64,000 nt of DNA from Symbiodinium natans (lineage: Eukaryota > Sar > Dinophyceae > Suessiales > Symbiodiniaceae). How positions within the stretch are numbered: position 1 is the first letter of the stretch; every line of letters starts with the position of its first letter. The position numbers and the translations under genes are program-made. Of this stretch, positions 1 to 11,350 are shown piece by piece. A model generated the notes under the pieces. The model had not been told where the DNA came from, did not search any database, and saw nothing but the letters and a program-made list of their open reading frames with translations. The stretch lies in the NCBI GenBank assembly GCA_905221605.1, contig CAJNDS010002204.1:466501-530500 (forward strand), read 5' to 3'.

Positions 1-311
1 CTTTGATTGGCACCGGCACCTTGTCCCTGGCGTATGTCGGTGCATGCCCAGTGTTGTGCAAGCCGAGGAGTTTGCCAAACTGGAGGAGGATACTTTGGGT
101 TCTGTATATCTGTCTCACACCTGGCCTGAAAATGATTTAAAGAAAAGAAAGAATGTGAGGCTATGCGGTGCTGGCTGTTGCTAGGAGATGGCGGCAATGG
201 CACTCGCTGGAGGTGCCGTCCCAGACGTTTCAACCCCAGCCGCGCGCCCAGGAAGACGCAGAGAAGAGGCAGAGAGTGTGTAAGTCCAGAAAGGGGGGGA
301 CGGCTTTGCTC

Positions 312-365
312 CTTTCTCTCCTTTCTCTCCTTTCTCTCCTTTCTCTCCTTTCTCTCCTTTCTCTC
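312..365 (+). repeat. 9-bp minisatellite (CTTTCTCTC)6
   Basis: Six perfect head-to-tail copies of CTTTCTCTC, followed by a degenerate copy (CTCCATTCTC). The period is a multiple of three, so all frames stay open across it; this explains the Ser-Phe-Leu or Glu-Lys-Gly repeats in conceptual translations here. Those translations are not evidence of a gene. Confidence 0.95.
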
Positions 366-501
366 CATTCTCATGCTCTTCAGGCCAAGGTGGAGGGCGC
401 TGCCGAGACGGCACCAGCGCGGAAGGAAGCGGAAGCCGCGGTGCCGAGCGCGCCGCCGTGACGCCTCTCACTGCACCGCCCTTTTGGAGAGTCCCTCTCT
501 T

Positions 502-541
502 AGAGGCGCCTCTTTAGGCGCCTCTTTCCGCTTGGCGCCTC
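502..541. repeat. GGCGCCTCTTT palindromic cluster
   Basis: AGAGGCGCCTCT at 502-513 is a perfect 12-bp palindrome. The GGCGCCTCT core recurs twice more within 30 bp. It may be a small hairpin or a local slippage product; no function is inferred. Confidence 0.6.
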
Positions 542-2550
542 TGCAGTGCCTCGAAATTCGAAGGCGAACTTACCCAAGAGGCGCTAGATTTCTGTTGACT
601 TCCCTCTAAATTACGGTCCCGTGTGTTGAACCACTACTTGCAGAAACCCTTTGTACTTAAGCCAGGATGACATGCGCCGGTGCCATCCAGAGGGCATGTT
701 TCACGCAGGCTTTTTGGCATTTCGTTGTACCGTGTACAGGCAGTTGTCATGGCTTCTCGGAGACTCTGGCACAGCATTCTCAGTGGTGCGGTGGTGCGAC
801 TCAACACATCCCTGTATTGCCTGGCTTCTGCGCTTCATGATTCAAGTAGTCTCGCTGTGTTGTCAACCAGCTCTCATGCCCAACACACAGGTCACTCCGC
901 AGCCATTTTCTGTTGGCCCATGAGAGGTGTCAGTCTTGAGCCTTTACAACCTTACGTAAGTTCTGCCAAGGCTGCATTGCTCTCGTCGAGCACTGCGGGA
1001 TGTACAAGCCTAGAGGTCAAGCCCGGATTGCTCGATGATCTAGCCTGCCTGTTTCATTCGATCTTCATGGACGGTGCAAATCAACGGAAACACGCCAATG
1101 AGTCCCGGCGCCCGCTGCTCAACTTCTATCTTGTTTCTGTTTCCGAATGCACAACTTTATGATGGCTGGTCTGGCGAGGCCAGCGCAAGTGCCGAAGGCC
1201 ACCGCTTCCACGCAGTCACTTCAATCGTAGTGGGCGTTTTAAGAAAGTTGTTGAATTATTGGTGATGTCTGCATCCATCCGTTCATGGCAGGAGCAGTTG
1301 GCGGACGCTCAGCCGCTTGGCAAGTCTTTGTGCTATAGCAACATTGCGCGAGTCACGCCAAAACAAAGCAAATTGCCGGCCTGAGCTGACATGCGGAAAC
1401 AGTTTTTGAGGGACGAGTGTCGGTTTGGGGAGTCGTTGGGTTCAGAAAGTTTGTTTGAATCCTAGATTTGGATCCGCAAGGATCGGCCGGAGAGCTGCAA
1501 CACTAACATTACGAACTGTCAGGCTAATCAGTTCAGTGTTCGCCTAGAGCATCGTCGGACCCTTTAATGCACGAACCATCACGAAACTGCCCCAAAACTT
1601 GCAGAGGCTTCTCTAAATCTTGGTATGGAACATAGCGAAAATTCGGAGGTGAGTTGCTTCTTTCAGATGAATACTGTACAATACCACGAGTCAACTGATC
1701 GACTGCTCAGGGAGCTGTTGCTGAGGGCGTTCCGCGCTGAGTCAGTGAGACGTCGCACAAGATTCTGCTGAGCCTTGCCATTAAGCCTTTTAAGCTGCAA
1801 GAGGCGACATCCCAAAGTCTCTTATAAACAGAGGACGGCCCGGATGCTCCGCAGCTGGGGGCCTGACATCCCTGGGTGCTCTGGTGTGCTCCGTGTGAGA
1901 TTTGGTGTGATGTCGTGGGACGAACTTTAAGCCTTCAAGCCCCTGAGGTTCGAGCCAAGTGTGCAGCTGTAGGGACTGTATGCTTAGCCAGCATCGCATG
2001 GCCCTGACGCTGCCTGCAAGCGCAGCGCTGCGTTCCACACACCAACCTCGAGAACTTTGGCGGATTTCAGATGCACGCTCATGCTTTCACCTAGAATCGG
2101 AGCGAGAATGATGGGAAGAAGGGAGTTGCCAAGTAATCGAGGCGCCTCACGTTTCGGGGGCCTCTGGGCAAACCCTGTACCCACCAGCGCGTCTCGTGGC
2201 TGCACTTGTGTATTCCAAGCCGGGGCAGCAGGAGACATAGGGTGTGCGTGAGGCTCCCCGAAGCAGAGGGCGCTTGCGCTTGGTACGGCTCTTGTGGCAC
2301 GGTGGCAATGGCCAGATGCGATGTTTTGCACGACATCTTGATAGGCATCATGTCGACAGCGCGGCGCTTTCCATGCTGCCAACTGTCAAGACACACACAC
2401 ACACACAAGCGCGACAAGAGATGACACATACGCAGCAAGACAACAATGTAAAGCTTGTCTGGCAATCTTTAAGTTGTCCGGACTCTCAAGTGCCTTCAAG
2501 AAAGGATCTGGGCCATTCAAATAGGAAGAGGCCTTTGCTTTTGAAAGCGC

Positions 2551-2808
2551 ATGAAGACCGTGAAGTTTGCCTTTTGCATTCTTGGTGCCTTCTGGTACTG
2601 TCCGGCAGCCCGAGCCGTCGCTGTGGGCACTATCTGCCGGTAGCGTCCGGTAGCTGGAGCCATGTCAAGGTTGGAGCCTACGCCTTCAAACGGATGCCAT
2701 CATCTCGAGGCAGCTTATTGAACCGATCATACTGCAAAAGTTCTCAGACATTGCGCATGACCTGCGGAACTCTAGTCACTTGCGGTGGAAGCTTGCTGAC
2801 ATTGACGA
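2551..2808 (+). CDS. Signal-peptide exon plus second exon, probably the 5' part of the following GST-like gene
   Basis: An ATG at 2551 opens a short frame beginning MKTVKFAFCILGAF, a basic start followed by a hydrophobic core typical of a secretory signal. It continues to about 2593, or to 2639, before a splice site. A second exon from about 2677 in another frame reads LRLQTDAIISRQLIEP and ends near ADIDEF. Joining at 2593/2677 (GT donor, AG acceptor) keeps phase and gives an 83-nt intron; a donor at 2640 would give an implausible 37-nt intron. Both exons lie just upstream of the GST-like exons on the same strand, so they may encode its N-terminus and target the protein to the secretory route or the plastid. 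No exon link across 2810-3204 could be proven, so this could be a separate small gene. Confidence 0.4.
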
Positions 2809-3204
2809 GTTCTGACCACGCCGTGAGGCACGTCTTATGCTGCCGCAAAGGCCACAGCCACGGTGGAAAGCTGGGAAGGACTGCGTGGCACAGACGCCTT
2901 GAAGTGCTTTGTTCGGCACTTTCCTGCAGGACTCGCCACCGAAGCTCGGCAGACCAAAGCAGGCCGGAAGGGGCCCAACATACCAAGAGCGGGGTTGGGA
3001 AGGCAAGCAGCCATGTTGCATGTCAACTATGCTGCATATCGCGCTTTTAGACTTTTTAAATTTCAGCGGAACTGCGCCGGCATTGTGCGAACCCCTGATT
3101 ACCTTGAAAGTCCTCTGTGATGCTCCGCTCCGCTCTGCCTTCCCCCTCTTTAAGCACGCAGCGGTTCCGACAGACAAAAATGGGTTTCTTCATGCAAAGG
3201 CGAG

Positions 3205-5855
3205 CAGGTGCTGAAGTCCTGGGAAGACCGAGCTGCGGGCCTTATCCCGCACACGGATGCCAAGGTGCCGTGCCCAGGCATCAGGGCCATGATGTATGCA
3301 TGGAACAAAGACAAAGAAGCTGAGGTGCGCTACTTTGGTGAGGACCGTGGCCTGGAAGCAGACACCATGACGACGCACTCGAGGGACAAGCGAGACAATG
3401 GGACATGCTGGGATATGGCAGTGCACTGAAAGCCGAGGAAGCAAACCTCGAGTAAAGATCTTTCGAGATCAGGCTGGGTGGTGTCCTTACTGCCAGCATC
3501 TCAGCGGCAAGCCCATCTATGTGGAGTCTGTTATACGACACCTTACTTTGCATGTTGCAGCACGCCCATTATGCCATTGTGAGTAGCTGGAAAGTGTTGC
3601 ATGCCGAGACAAGGAAGGTCTGGCTGCTTCTCGAAGAGAAGCAGGTTGACTACGAGGTGGAGAAAGTGCCGATGAGATCCTACGGTCGCTTTGGCTTGAA
3701 GTCAATTGTGCACAGAGCCGCTTGTACTGGAAGTTCTTGGCACGGTCCAGCACCAGTGAACCGAGGTGACAAGCCCAGGGAGTTTATGGCCCTGGTTCCG
3801 CGAGGGCTTCTTCCAGCCATGGAGATAGATGGGAAGGTCATGACAGAAAGCTTGGACATTATGCTGCTTGTCGCCGTATCTCCAACATGTCCGTGTGGCA
3901 AGTGCCTGGAATCCATCTCAGCGAGTTCATATTTCTGCGACTTTTGTCTTAGTCGTTTCGCACTTATTCTGTTTACTCGCTTCCCTTCCCTTCCATTCCT
4001 CCTCTCCCTGCAGCACAGGTTCACTATCGACCCTTGGCTTTGACTAAAACCGTGTCGGTGGCATTTCGGAATGTGCAGGCAGCAGGCTAGCTGGCGAGCT
4101 TGCATAAGCCTAAGCAAACAGCCCGGAAACACCAAAGGAAGGTGCCTTTCCAGATCCGGAGAAGCCGATGCAGCAAGCTCAGAATGGCTGTAGAAGCGGT
4201 GCAGGTTGTGCGTTGTTGCCGGGGAGGGGGGGGCAGTGGGGCTTGAAATTTCAGTTTGTTGCAAGTTGTAGTATCAGCAGGGAGTCCCCAACTCGTCTCG
4301 TGGCAGCTCCATATCCGTTCACCATGGTTTGCCCGTGGTCACTTCCTGCACTTCCTTGCTGTCTTGACAGAAAAGCGCCTGAGGTTTCCGGCCTCAGGGG
4401 CGCTGCGGGATAGAGCTGCGAAGCTTCTCAGTCTCGAGCGCCAGCTCTTTGGCGCTTGGTGTTCCTACTTGTTCCGTGCCCTGGCCACATTTGGTTGTAC
4501 TGTGCCAGAACCGGCTTGCTATAACCATCACCGACGGTTGACTTTACGAAACGGCTGCGGGCTGCGGCCCAATGCTAGAGTCTGCTAGAGACCTGGGGCG
4601 GCTGCGTTATGAGGGCAGCATCGTGTGGCATCGTGTCCCGCTAGGTCCAGAAATGCCATTGATTGGCGGTTCCGAGCGGGACTTCACCGGCGCGCTGGAA
4701 GCGGTCGACTCCGAGTTGGCAAAGAACACAGACTCTCGGAACCTCCTTAGTCAGATGCTTTGCAAGGCAGAAGGTCACCTCAGCAAGCAAGAACAGCTCG
4801 ATTCATCCCGATTGCGGGGGGGTGGAGGCGGGGGGTTTGGTGCGGGCCCCGGAAAAGGGGGGGCGCGAGGCGGGGGCGGGGAATGGGTGGCTGAGTGAAC
4901 GAGCACAGGGAATCGGTTGCGCGGGATGCTCTTGATTGATACGCCTGCCCTCCCTGGGCTACCAGCAGTTAAAGCTAGGCTTCATGCGTTGAACTGAAGC
5001 AACTCGCTGACGACATCTGCCAGGGGTCGGGATTGGGTGTGCAAGATCCTACTGGCTGCTGCTGGCTGGCTTGCCAGTGCCTCATAAGCTTCAAAGTTGT
5101 GTGGGATGAGATGTTCAGGAGTCACCCTTCTTTCTGCCTTACCAGCACCCGACCATTGTGGACATGCAGTATGTGTCCCATGTTGAGCGCGCGGTTGCGA
5201 GCGCCATGCCGAGTGGCTGCACAGAGCTGTTGGGCGCGCATTGCGCAGAACAGTGTGAATCAGATTATTGCAAACCTCCCTTTGTGCGATATGCTGCAAA
5301 TTCAAGGTATTACAAAGGGTATGACGTCCGCAAGAAGTTTACAAATATCGACAAGTGGCTCTCTGCGTATGAGAAGCTGCCACACTACATGGCGACAAAG
5401 AGCGACTACTACACACACTGCTGCTGGGATTTGATGTTGGCCTTCCAAACTTGATTTTTGCGAACGCCCATGCTTGTCTGCAAGGTATGGACATTCCTCC
5501 TCAGTATGGGCCGTGCTTTTCCAATGACTCGGCCTTGCACTCAGCACATTTTTCATGTAAAGCCGCCAACATTGTGGCACAGTTGCGGTGCAGATACGTC
5601 ATACGCCATCCCTTGAGGCTGAAGCAGTGCGGGCAAGAGTGCCTTGGCGGCACCGCATGGCACCGGGTTGTTCGCACGACGAGATTGCTTCGGATTGCTT
5701 CCCCGCGCCTGTGATTCCAGGAGGACATTGATCCCCAGAGCGCCAAGCTGCCAGCGCAGTGGCAAACCAGCATCGAGCCTCCGACTCTTTGCCTGCAGAG
5801 ATATACTCGATATGCATGGCAGGGGGAAGTCCCAGAGACATTCATTCACCTCTGA
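3205..5855 (+). CDS. Glutathione S-transferase-like protein with CPYC thioredoxin-fold motif (multi-exon)
   Basis: Exons joined in phase: 3205-3264, 3325-3346, 3438-3495, 3614-3684, 3766-3869, 4138-4186, 4398-4475, 4651-about 4770, 5119-about 5205, about 5308-5436, about 5490-5550 and 5721-5855. The early exons give PHTDAKVRYFGEDR, then VKIFRDQAGWCPYCQKVWLL, a GST N-terminal (thioredoxin-fold) start with a glutaredoxin-like CPYC. LVPRGLLPAMEIDGK and the TESLDIM strand complete that domain. The all-alpha C-terminal domain includes LERQLFGAWCSYLF, HPTIVDMQYVSHVERAVAS and YYKGYDVRKKF. The tail has KSDYYTH and PPQYGPC, as in the alga-type GST family with this layout. Expected role: glutathione-dependent conjugation or thiol reduction. 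Introns are GT-AG except GC-AG at 3496-3613 and 4187-4397. Borders after 4770 are approximate, and the start probably lies in upstream exons. Confidence 0.8.
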
Positions 5856-5879
5856 GGACACTTGAGCAGCTCGAGAGGT

Positions 5880-7560
5880 CCGAGGAGGACTTGTGCTACT
5901 CCCGAAGAGAACGCAGCCGTAAAATGTCAGGGTCTAACTTATCATTGTCCTTCTCATCTTGGGCTCAAGAGCGTGTTTGTCGCATAGAAGTAGCGTGCTT
6001 TATCTTCATTTGACTGTTGTGTGTTTCCGCGTTTTTTTTCTGCATGTGTGTCTTTGTTTTGTTGTGTCCTTACTGTCTTGTTGTCTCTTTATTGACCTTT
6101 TCTGCGGTGTCGTTTGCACCCTTTTTGTTTCTTAATGCATAATGCGGGTGGGCATATGTGTAAATTTGTTCTCCCTTGCTTTTGTCTTTTTACAATTGTT
6201 GCATGTATTGTCTTATTGTCGCTGTCTGGCTTTGAACTAGAGCCATCCATCATGATCATTGTCTCAGTCACATAGACGAGTAGCTGAAGTGCAAAGCGAT
6301 ATGGTGAAGAATTTCTGGAACGAGAACACACCCTTGTCCGGTGAAGAAGATTTCCCGTCGCTCGAGTTGCTTCAGCCGTAATCTGAAAGCAACTCACAGC
6401 ACTCTGCATCTTCGGGTCTTGGCCGGGTGCACGCTTGCTCTGCACAAAATCAAATCACATCTTTCTGGATCCGTTCTCGGGCCCCAAATTAGAGCCTGTG
6501 CTGTGGCCCGGCAATGCTGAGGCCGATGCTTAGGCCGATGAAAGACCTAACAGCCTGTTTGACCCTGCAACTGCGGAATCTTGGTGGAGAGTGCTGGAGT
6601 TGAGCGGCGGGTCGCAGAGTCCGAATTTGCGTCCCCACGAAGTCATGTGGGAGTTCACATAGTAGGATCGTTGGAAGTTGACGGCGTAGGCGTTTTCCCT
6701 GCAGGGCATAGGTTCGCGTAGGCAAGCTGCGCTAGCCACGGCCTCGAAACTCCGGGTAGGTTCTTCTCAAGGCTTCGGGCTCGGCGCGCAGGCCCGCATA
6801 GGTCAGAATTAACCACACATTGCCTGCATTTGCCTGTTTTTGCGACTAGAAAGGCGTTCACGCGTAGCCCGCGTAGAAGGTTGACAACATGGTATCAGTC
6901 CAAGCAGTCTCAAGAAAACGCTGCTCACTTACTTCGGCCACCAACGACAACGCAGTGGTTCCAAATGCTAGTGAAGACTCTTATCTCAGATCATGCCTGG
7001 ACTGCGCGCATAGGAGAGCTCAAGTGCAGTCAGTGTGCCGGCAAGTTGCGAGATATCCCATCATTCACTGGGAGCCTGCGGGCCATATCTGCCCCAACAT
7101 CTAGACCTTGCACCACAGCGTGCGGAGCAAGATGATTGCCGGTGTTCATGCATGTTTTAGGAAGTTGTCGTTTTCACAAGAGTGCTCATGCTTTTGCACA
7201 GCACTGTTGGAAAAGCCGGCTCGTTAGGAGTTCTTTGTTTGTTTCGGTCTTTGCATCTCTCCTCCACTCTCTCTTTACTTCTGTCTCTGCTGTGTTTCTA
7301 TTTGTTTTGAGTCCTTGGTTGTGATTCGATCTTACAGCTGTTTCGCTTCTGGTAGGTTGTCTTTGTTCGTTTGTATTTGCGTCTTCATGTGCTTTTTTTT
7401 TTTTTTTTGTGTGTGTGTGTGTGTGCGGTTCTTTGCTTTCGTTGTGTATTTGCACCGTTGTATCTGTTGTGTCCGTACTTGCATTTTTGCGTCTTCTTCC
7501 GGCTTGGTTGTGTATACTTTTGCAAACTTTGGCCGGCTGTACTCTGATGTGCTAGACCCC
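5880..7560. other. T-rich intergenic spacer
   Basis: The + strand is strongly T-rich at about 6010-6240 and 7220-7560, with no convincing exon. It could be the 3' flank of the GST-like gene. It contains a T16 run at 7393-7408 followed by (GT)n. Confidence 0.55.
7393..7426 (+). repeat. Poly-T followed by (GT)n microsatellite
   Basis: Sixteen T residues at 7393-7408 run directly into about eight GT units. Confidence 0.95.
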
Positions 7561-7570
7561 GATGTTTGAC

Positions 7571-7729
7571 ATGGGGTTGCGTTCGCCACGGAGCGAGGGT
7601 GATCATGCGGGTCGATGTGGCAAAGTGCTGCTTTTTGAGGACTACCGGATTGAGGCGGCCATGAGGCTCATCGAGAACGAAAAGGTCGGCGACGGCTGGT
7701 GTGAAGCAGCTGAGAGTGACAGCTTATGA
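7571..7729 (+). CDS. Short unidentified open frame, exon-like
   Basis: ATG at 7571, stop at 7727-7729, 52 codons. The segment around KVLLFEDYRIEAAMRLIEN has good codon use and an amphipathic pattern, unlike the surrounding T-rich DNA. It is either a very small gene or an exon that leaves by a splice site before the stop. No family is recognised. Confidence 0.3.
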   Translation: MGLRSPRSEGDHAGRCGKVLLFEDYRIEAAMRLIENEKVGDGWCEAAESDSL

Positions 7730-8654
7730 CTTCTCATATGACATCGACTTGCCCGTCTCAGGCAGTGACCCGATTCTGCTGCCGTGCCGCCGGAGGGGAT
7801 GTGGGTTCGTGGGCGCGCGGCAATCCTACGAAATGTGCCCAGATCAAAGCGGAGTGATGCCGTGTGGAAAGGGTCGCAACTTGTCGCGCCATGAGCAGGG
7901 TTTTCGATCTAAGGTGAGCTTGCAGATCCCTATGCCAGGCAGGGCGTCTGAATCTGCACGAATGGTTTCCAAGATCGCAGCCGGCCAGTGGGCATCAACA
8001 GGCAACGCAGTTGCATGTGAAGCAGGGAACTCGGCAGGCCGAATGAAGACTACTCCACCGGCGTGAACGTGGTACTTCGCTCTGTGGCCACTGCCCTTCT
8101 CAAAGGGGATCCAAACCCCGTGCGCCTCGGCACATCACCTGGAAGTTTTTTCGGTGCAAAAAAGTCTTCACCGCATTTTAGCGCCACATGGCCCGGCCCG
8201 CCTCACTCTCGCGCCCCATGCAAGAGCACCAAAGCCCGCTTATCCAGAGCGCTTTCGGCGCGCCTGCCACCACCCCCTCCCCCCTCCATCGTAGTTGTGG
8301 GGTGTAAGAAGTTTGGGGTTCGGTTTCTATGCTCATTGCAGGTCAGGGGTTTGGTCCGCGATTGATGCCTTATAGTCTCTTGTGTAAATAGCACAGGATC
8401 TGAGCAAGGGGAGAAAAGGTCGGGAAGGGGATCTGCTCGTCGAACGAAACCTGCCCCTCCCCCCCTCCCAAAAAGTGACATGAAGCTATAGCAACTGGGC
8501 TGGCGCATGCCCGGGGCTCCAGGCTGGGCGTCAAAGCCAGCGTCGAGAATGAGGCGCTTTGATGAAATTCGCCATATGCCTGGGAAGACGATGTCCTCAT
8601 AAGATCTCATAAGCAGACAGTTCCGACTCTCTGACATGTCCTAGCCAGGCAAAG

Positions 8655-9326
8655 ATGTCTGGAAAGGATCTTGCAGTGATTGCCGATTGCATCGGCTACC
8701 TTCGAGACCGTGCGTGCACCTCAGTCTGGGGCCTTCAAATGGTCTAAAGCTTGTACTGCATGCAGTGGTGAATTTCGGCCTCGCAGAGCTCTTCGCAGGT
8801 TGGATCACCCAGAGACCTCTCCATGCCCGCTGCAAAGCTCTTGCGCGCGCACTTGGCTGAAGCTGTAAGGCAGCTGAAAGCCTGATCCGGCTTGGCATGT
8901 CCTGCCTCGGCACACTGCTTTCAATTTTCGCTTGGTGGCCAAGCTTCCGGAAAAAAGAGGGCTCCGGAGTTGGAACTGGTGAAATGTCAGAGGCAGCTTC
9001 TCAGCGGGAGGCAAGGCCAAGCAAACAGATCTTGTGCCTTGTTGAGGTTTGGCCAAAGCGAACAGTCATCATCGAAGCAACTGCCTGCCCGTGGGGAGCT
9101 TGGATGTTTGGTTAGAGGCCACAAAGTCGAGCAGACCAGCGCTTTTGAATCCAGCTGCGCCGAGAGAGACTGTCAGGAGCAAGAAGGCCAAAATGGCGCT
9201 TGTGTTTCAGGCCAGATACTTGCACTTTTGATGGCTTCACAACTCGTAGAGCCAGCTTCAGCTGTGAACCCAGGTTGGATCGACAAACAGTCTCGGCCAA
9301 AGAGTCGCTGGCGCGCTCCTCAGTAA
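8655..9326 (+). CDS. Unidentified multi-exon gene (helical protein)
   Basis: Exon 1 (8655-8709) starts MSGKDLAVIADCIGYLRD. A GT-AG intron at 8710-8765 (56 nt, phase 1) joins it to exon 2 (8766-about 8856), reading LVNFGLAELFAGWITQRPLH. A GC donor in phase 1 near 8857 can join to an acceptor near 8944, giving ASGKKRAPELELVKCQRQLL. The frame then stays open to 9326, where the real exon probably ends earlier. Three consecutive joins that keep phase, good codon use and helical character support a real gene. I do not recognise a family. The exon at 9485-9597 could belong to the same gene. Confidence 0.45.
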
Positions 9327-9435
9327 GAGATATTAAGAGCTTCGGGCAAGGGCACATCATTCTTAAAACATGACCTGACACTTGTCTGAATCTATGTTCT
9401 GGGCCACGGATGACTCGTGCGCGCGAGAACAGTCA

Positions 9436-9477
9436 ATAGTATAGATATATATATATATATACATATTTAGATATATA
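9436..9477. repeat. (TA)n microsatellite
   Basis: An imperfect TA-dinucleotide run with interruptions (GATA, CATA). It lies just upstream of an acceptor-like AG at 9484. Confidence 0.9.
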
Positions 9478-9484
9478 CGTATAG

Positions 9485-9597
9485 TCTTGGGTCGATTGCG
9501 ACATTGTACACCTCAAGGAAGACGTGGCGCCTAAGTACCAGCACGACTTCTTCCTGACTGTCGTCGACCCGCCGCTCAGCTGCCAGAGCCACTTCGA
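9485..9597 (+). CDS. Orphan exon, family unknown
   Basis: The frame opens after a stop directly before an AG acceptor at 9483-9484, reads through DIVHLKEDVAPKYQHDFF and LTVVDPPLSCQSHFE, and reaches a strong donor (GA followed by GTGAGA) with the exon ending at 9597. Coding quality is high for its length. Neighbouring exons were not identified with certainty, though the gene ending near 9326 is the obvious candidate. Confidence 0.4.
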
Positions 9598-10211
9598 GTG
9601 AGATGCAGCCTCCCAGTGTATTGCTTCTGTCGGTGGATGTATTGCTCATTTGTTTGTTTTTTTGAGTCTGCAGTTCAACTGTTCAACCTCGGTGGCTTGA
9701 ATGAATCTGATACGCCCACTTTCAATTTTACCCGTCGTTTTTGCCAGTCTGGAGTTGGGACGCAGGCCGGCGGATGGCTCCTTCAGGGAACGCCCGCCGG
9801 CCCCCTTCTTCGCATCAAGGTAGGCTGCAGACTCGTTGGGCAGGGCGGGGAGGGGAATTCTGAGATTTTTGGTGCTGTGACTGGCGCTCAGTCACTGTGT
9901 AACCGTGCACAGGGTCGCCTGCCATGTTGCAGACTTGGTTGCCAGTCCTGTTCTCGGGTGGACCCACTCAAACGAGCGCTGCCAAGAACGAGCGTAACCG
10001 AGGTCGGCCGATGATCACGCAGCTGTCCGATACCCTGTAACGCTCTATACGACTCTATACGAGTTTATACTCTGCACATCGGACATCCTCTATAGACAAG
10101 GTCGACAGTCTAGATTTGTTCAGCCCGTTCTCCCGAAAGAGCGAATGCAAGGGCCGGCCGCAGCTTCGAAGGCAAAGCCTTGGTCACCTTAGGCACGGCG
10201 GCTGCAGTGTT

Positions 10212-10262
10212 TATAATATGTATATATATATATATATGCAAAAACTCTCTCTCTCGCTCTTC
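10212..10262. repeat. (TA)n then (CT)n microsatellite
   Basis: About eleven TA units are followed within 10 bp by a CT run (CTCTCTCTCTCGCTC). Confidence 0.9.
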
Positions 10263-11155
10263 TAGAATCTCTGCTTTTTGTTGGCACGAACAAGTCTCTC
10301 TCACAAACGAAGGCGCTGAGTGCATGGCCGCTGGGCTCTGTGCGGCGATGCTGGGGGCAAAGATCGCCTTTGTACAGCGCTCGGGATTGGGGATCTGGTG
10401 AATGTGTTGAAGAGCCTTGAACTGCATCAAGCTTCTACAGTCCGACGGTCCAGGTCTGCGAACGGAGCCTGGAGTCCCATGTGCAGCACAACGTGCGCCT
10501 GCACGGTCCCCGGTCTCCAAGTGATGAAAGAGAACGGCGTCGGAAACACAATCTTCGGATCAATCCGAAGTTGAAGGCGTTGGCCGTTTCATTAAGGCTA
10601 AAATTATCGGCGTTAATTGGAAACGAGCAATGGAACAACAAGGACAATTAACTCTGTAGTTAGATGGTGGACTTCCGGGCTGTTCAACACCCTCTCCAGA
10701 CAAACAAAAAACTGGATTTAAGTGCTTTCTAAGGGCTCGGAAGGAGACGGCTATCTCCAGAGCTGCTCCAGAGTTAATCTTTGGTAGTGCTGGCGTTGCT
10801 TAATGACGCTGAGGGGAATTAACCCTGGATTTGATTGTTTGCTTGGGGGTCCTCCAGGGGAAGTAGCTCAGAGTTTATTTGTTTTCTCGAAGGCTCCATG
10901 GCTGTTGGCTCAGGTTTCGCAGGGACACCTTGGACTACACCAAGACCAAGACGAACGTGCTCACTGTAACTTCGTGCAGCCCAGGAAGGTGGGGAACAAC
11001 GGAAGGTTACTGCTGGTCTCGCCTTTTCAAGCCTTTCCCCGCCTTTCCGGAGTCTGGCTCCCATAGAGGGTCGCTCAGGTGTGGGAGTCTGGATGCAGAT
11101 GTCCTGGCTGAGAAATTACAGGTTGGGCTGTCCCACACCGAAGCGGCTGTCTTTT

Positions 11156-11350
11156 GACTTCGCTTTTTCGAGGCACCGTCGTTGGATATTCTGGCCGGGG
11201 CCTCTAATCTGACTTTTGGAGAAGCAGCAGAATGCAGATTGGGGCCCAAGGTGCTGACTGAGGTGAGCTTCGCCAGAGTTGTCCATCGCCTGAGATCAAC
11301 CCTTGAAAGAAAGTACTTGTTGTGGTGCTTTGCGAATCTGACTTGTTGAT
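11156..11350 (+). CDS. Exon-like frame, family unknown
   Basis: The frame is open between stops and lacks an ATG. It reads SLDILAGASNLTFGEAAECR and then LTEVSFARVVHRLRSTLERK, with codon use resembling the confirmed exons. No donor or acceptor pair could be fixed. It may be an internal exon or a fossil. Confidence 0.25.

Larger units (their letters stand above)
1..2550. other. No gene supported; spacer
   Basis: Several open frames of 60-160 codons occur here. None shows a family motif, an in-phase splice partner or convincing codon use. The stretch holds a 9-bp minisatellite near 312, a palindromic GGCGCC cluster near 500-540 and a short (AC)n run near 2392. Unrecognised exons cannot be excluded. 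Confidence 0.5.

Noticed and set aside
2244-3050. Plus-strand open frame of 268 codons
   Set aside because: Ser/Arg/His-rich with no motif; it runs in a different frame across the better-supported exon at 2677-2808 and begins over an (AC)n repeat.
5955-5975. GGGCTCAAG resembling the 3' end of the dinoflagellate spliced leader
   Set aside because: Only the last eight or nine bases agree; the preceding CCATTTTG part is absent, so it is within chance.
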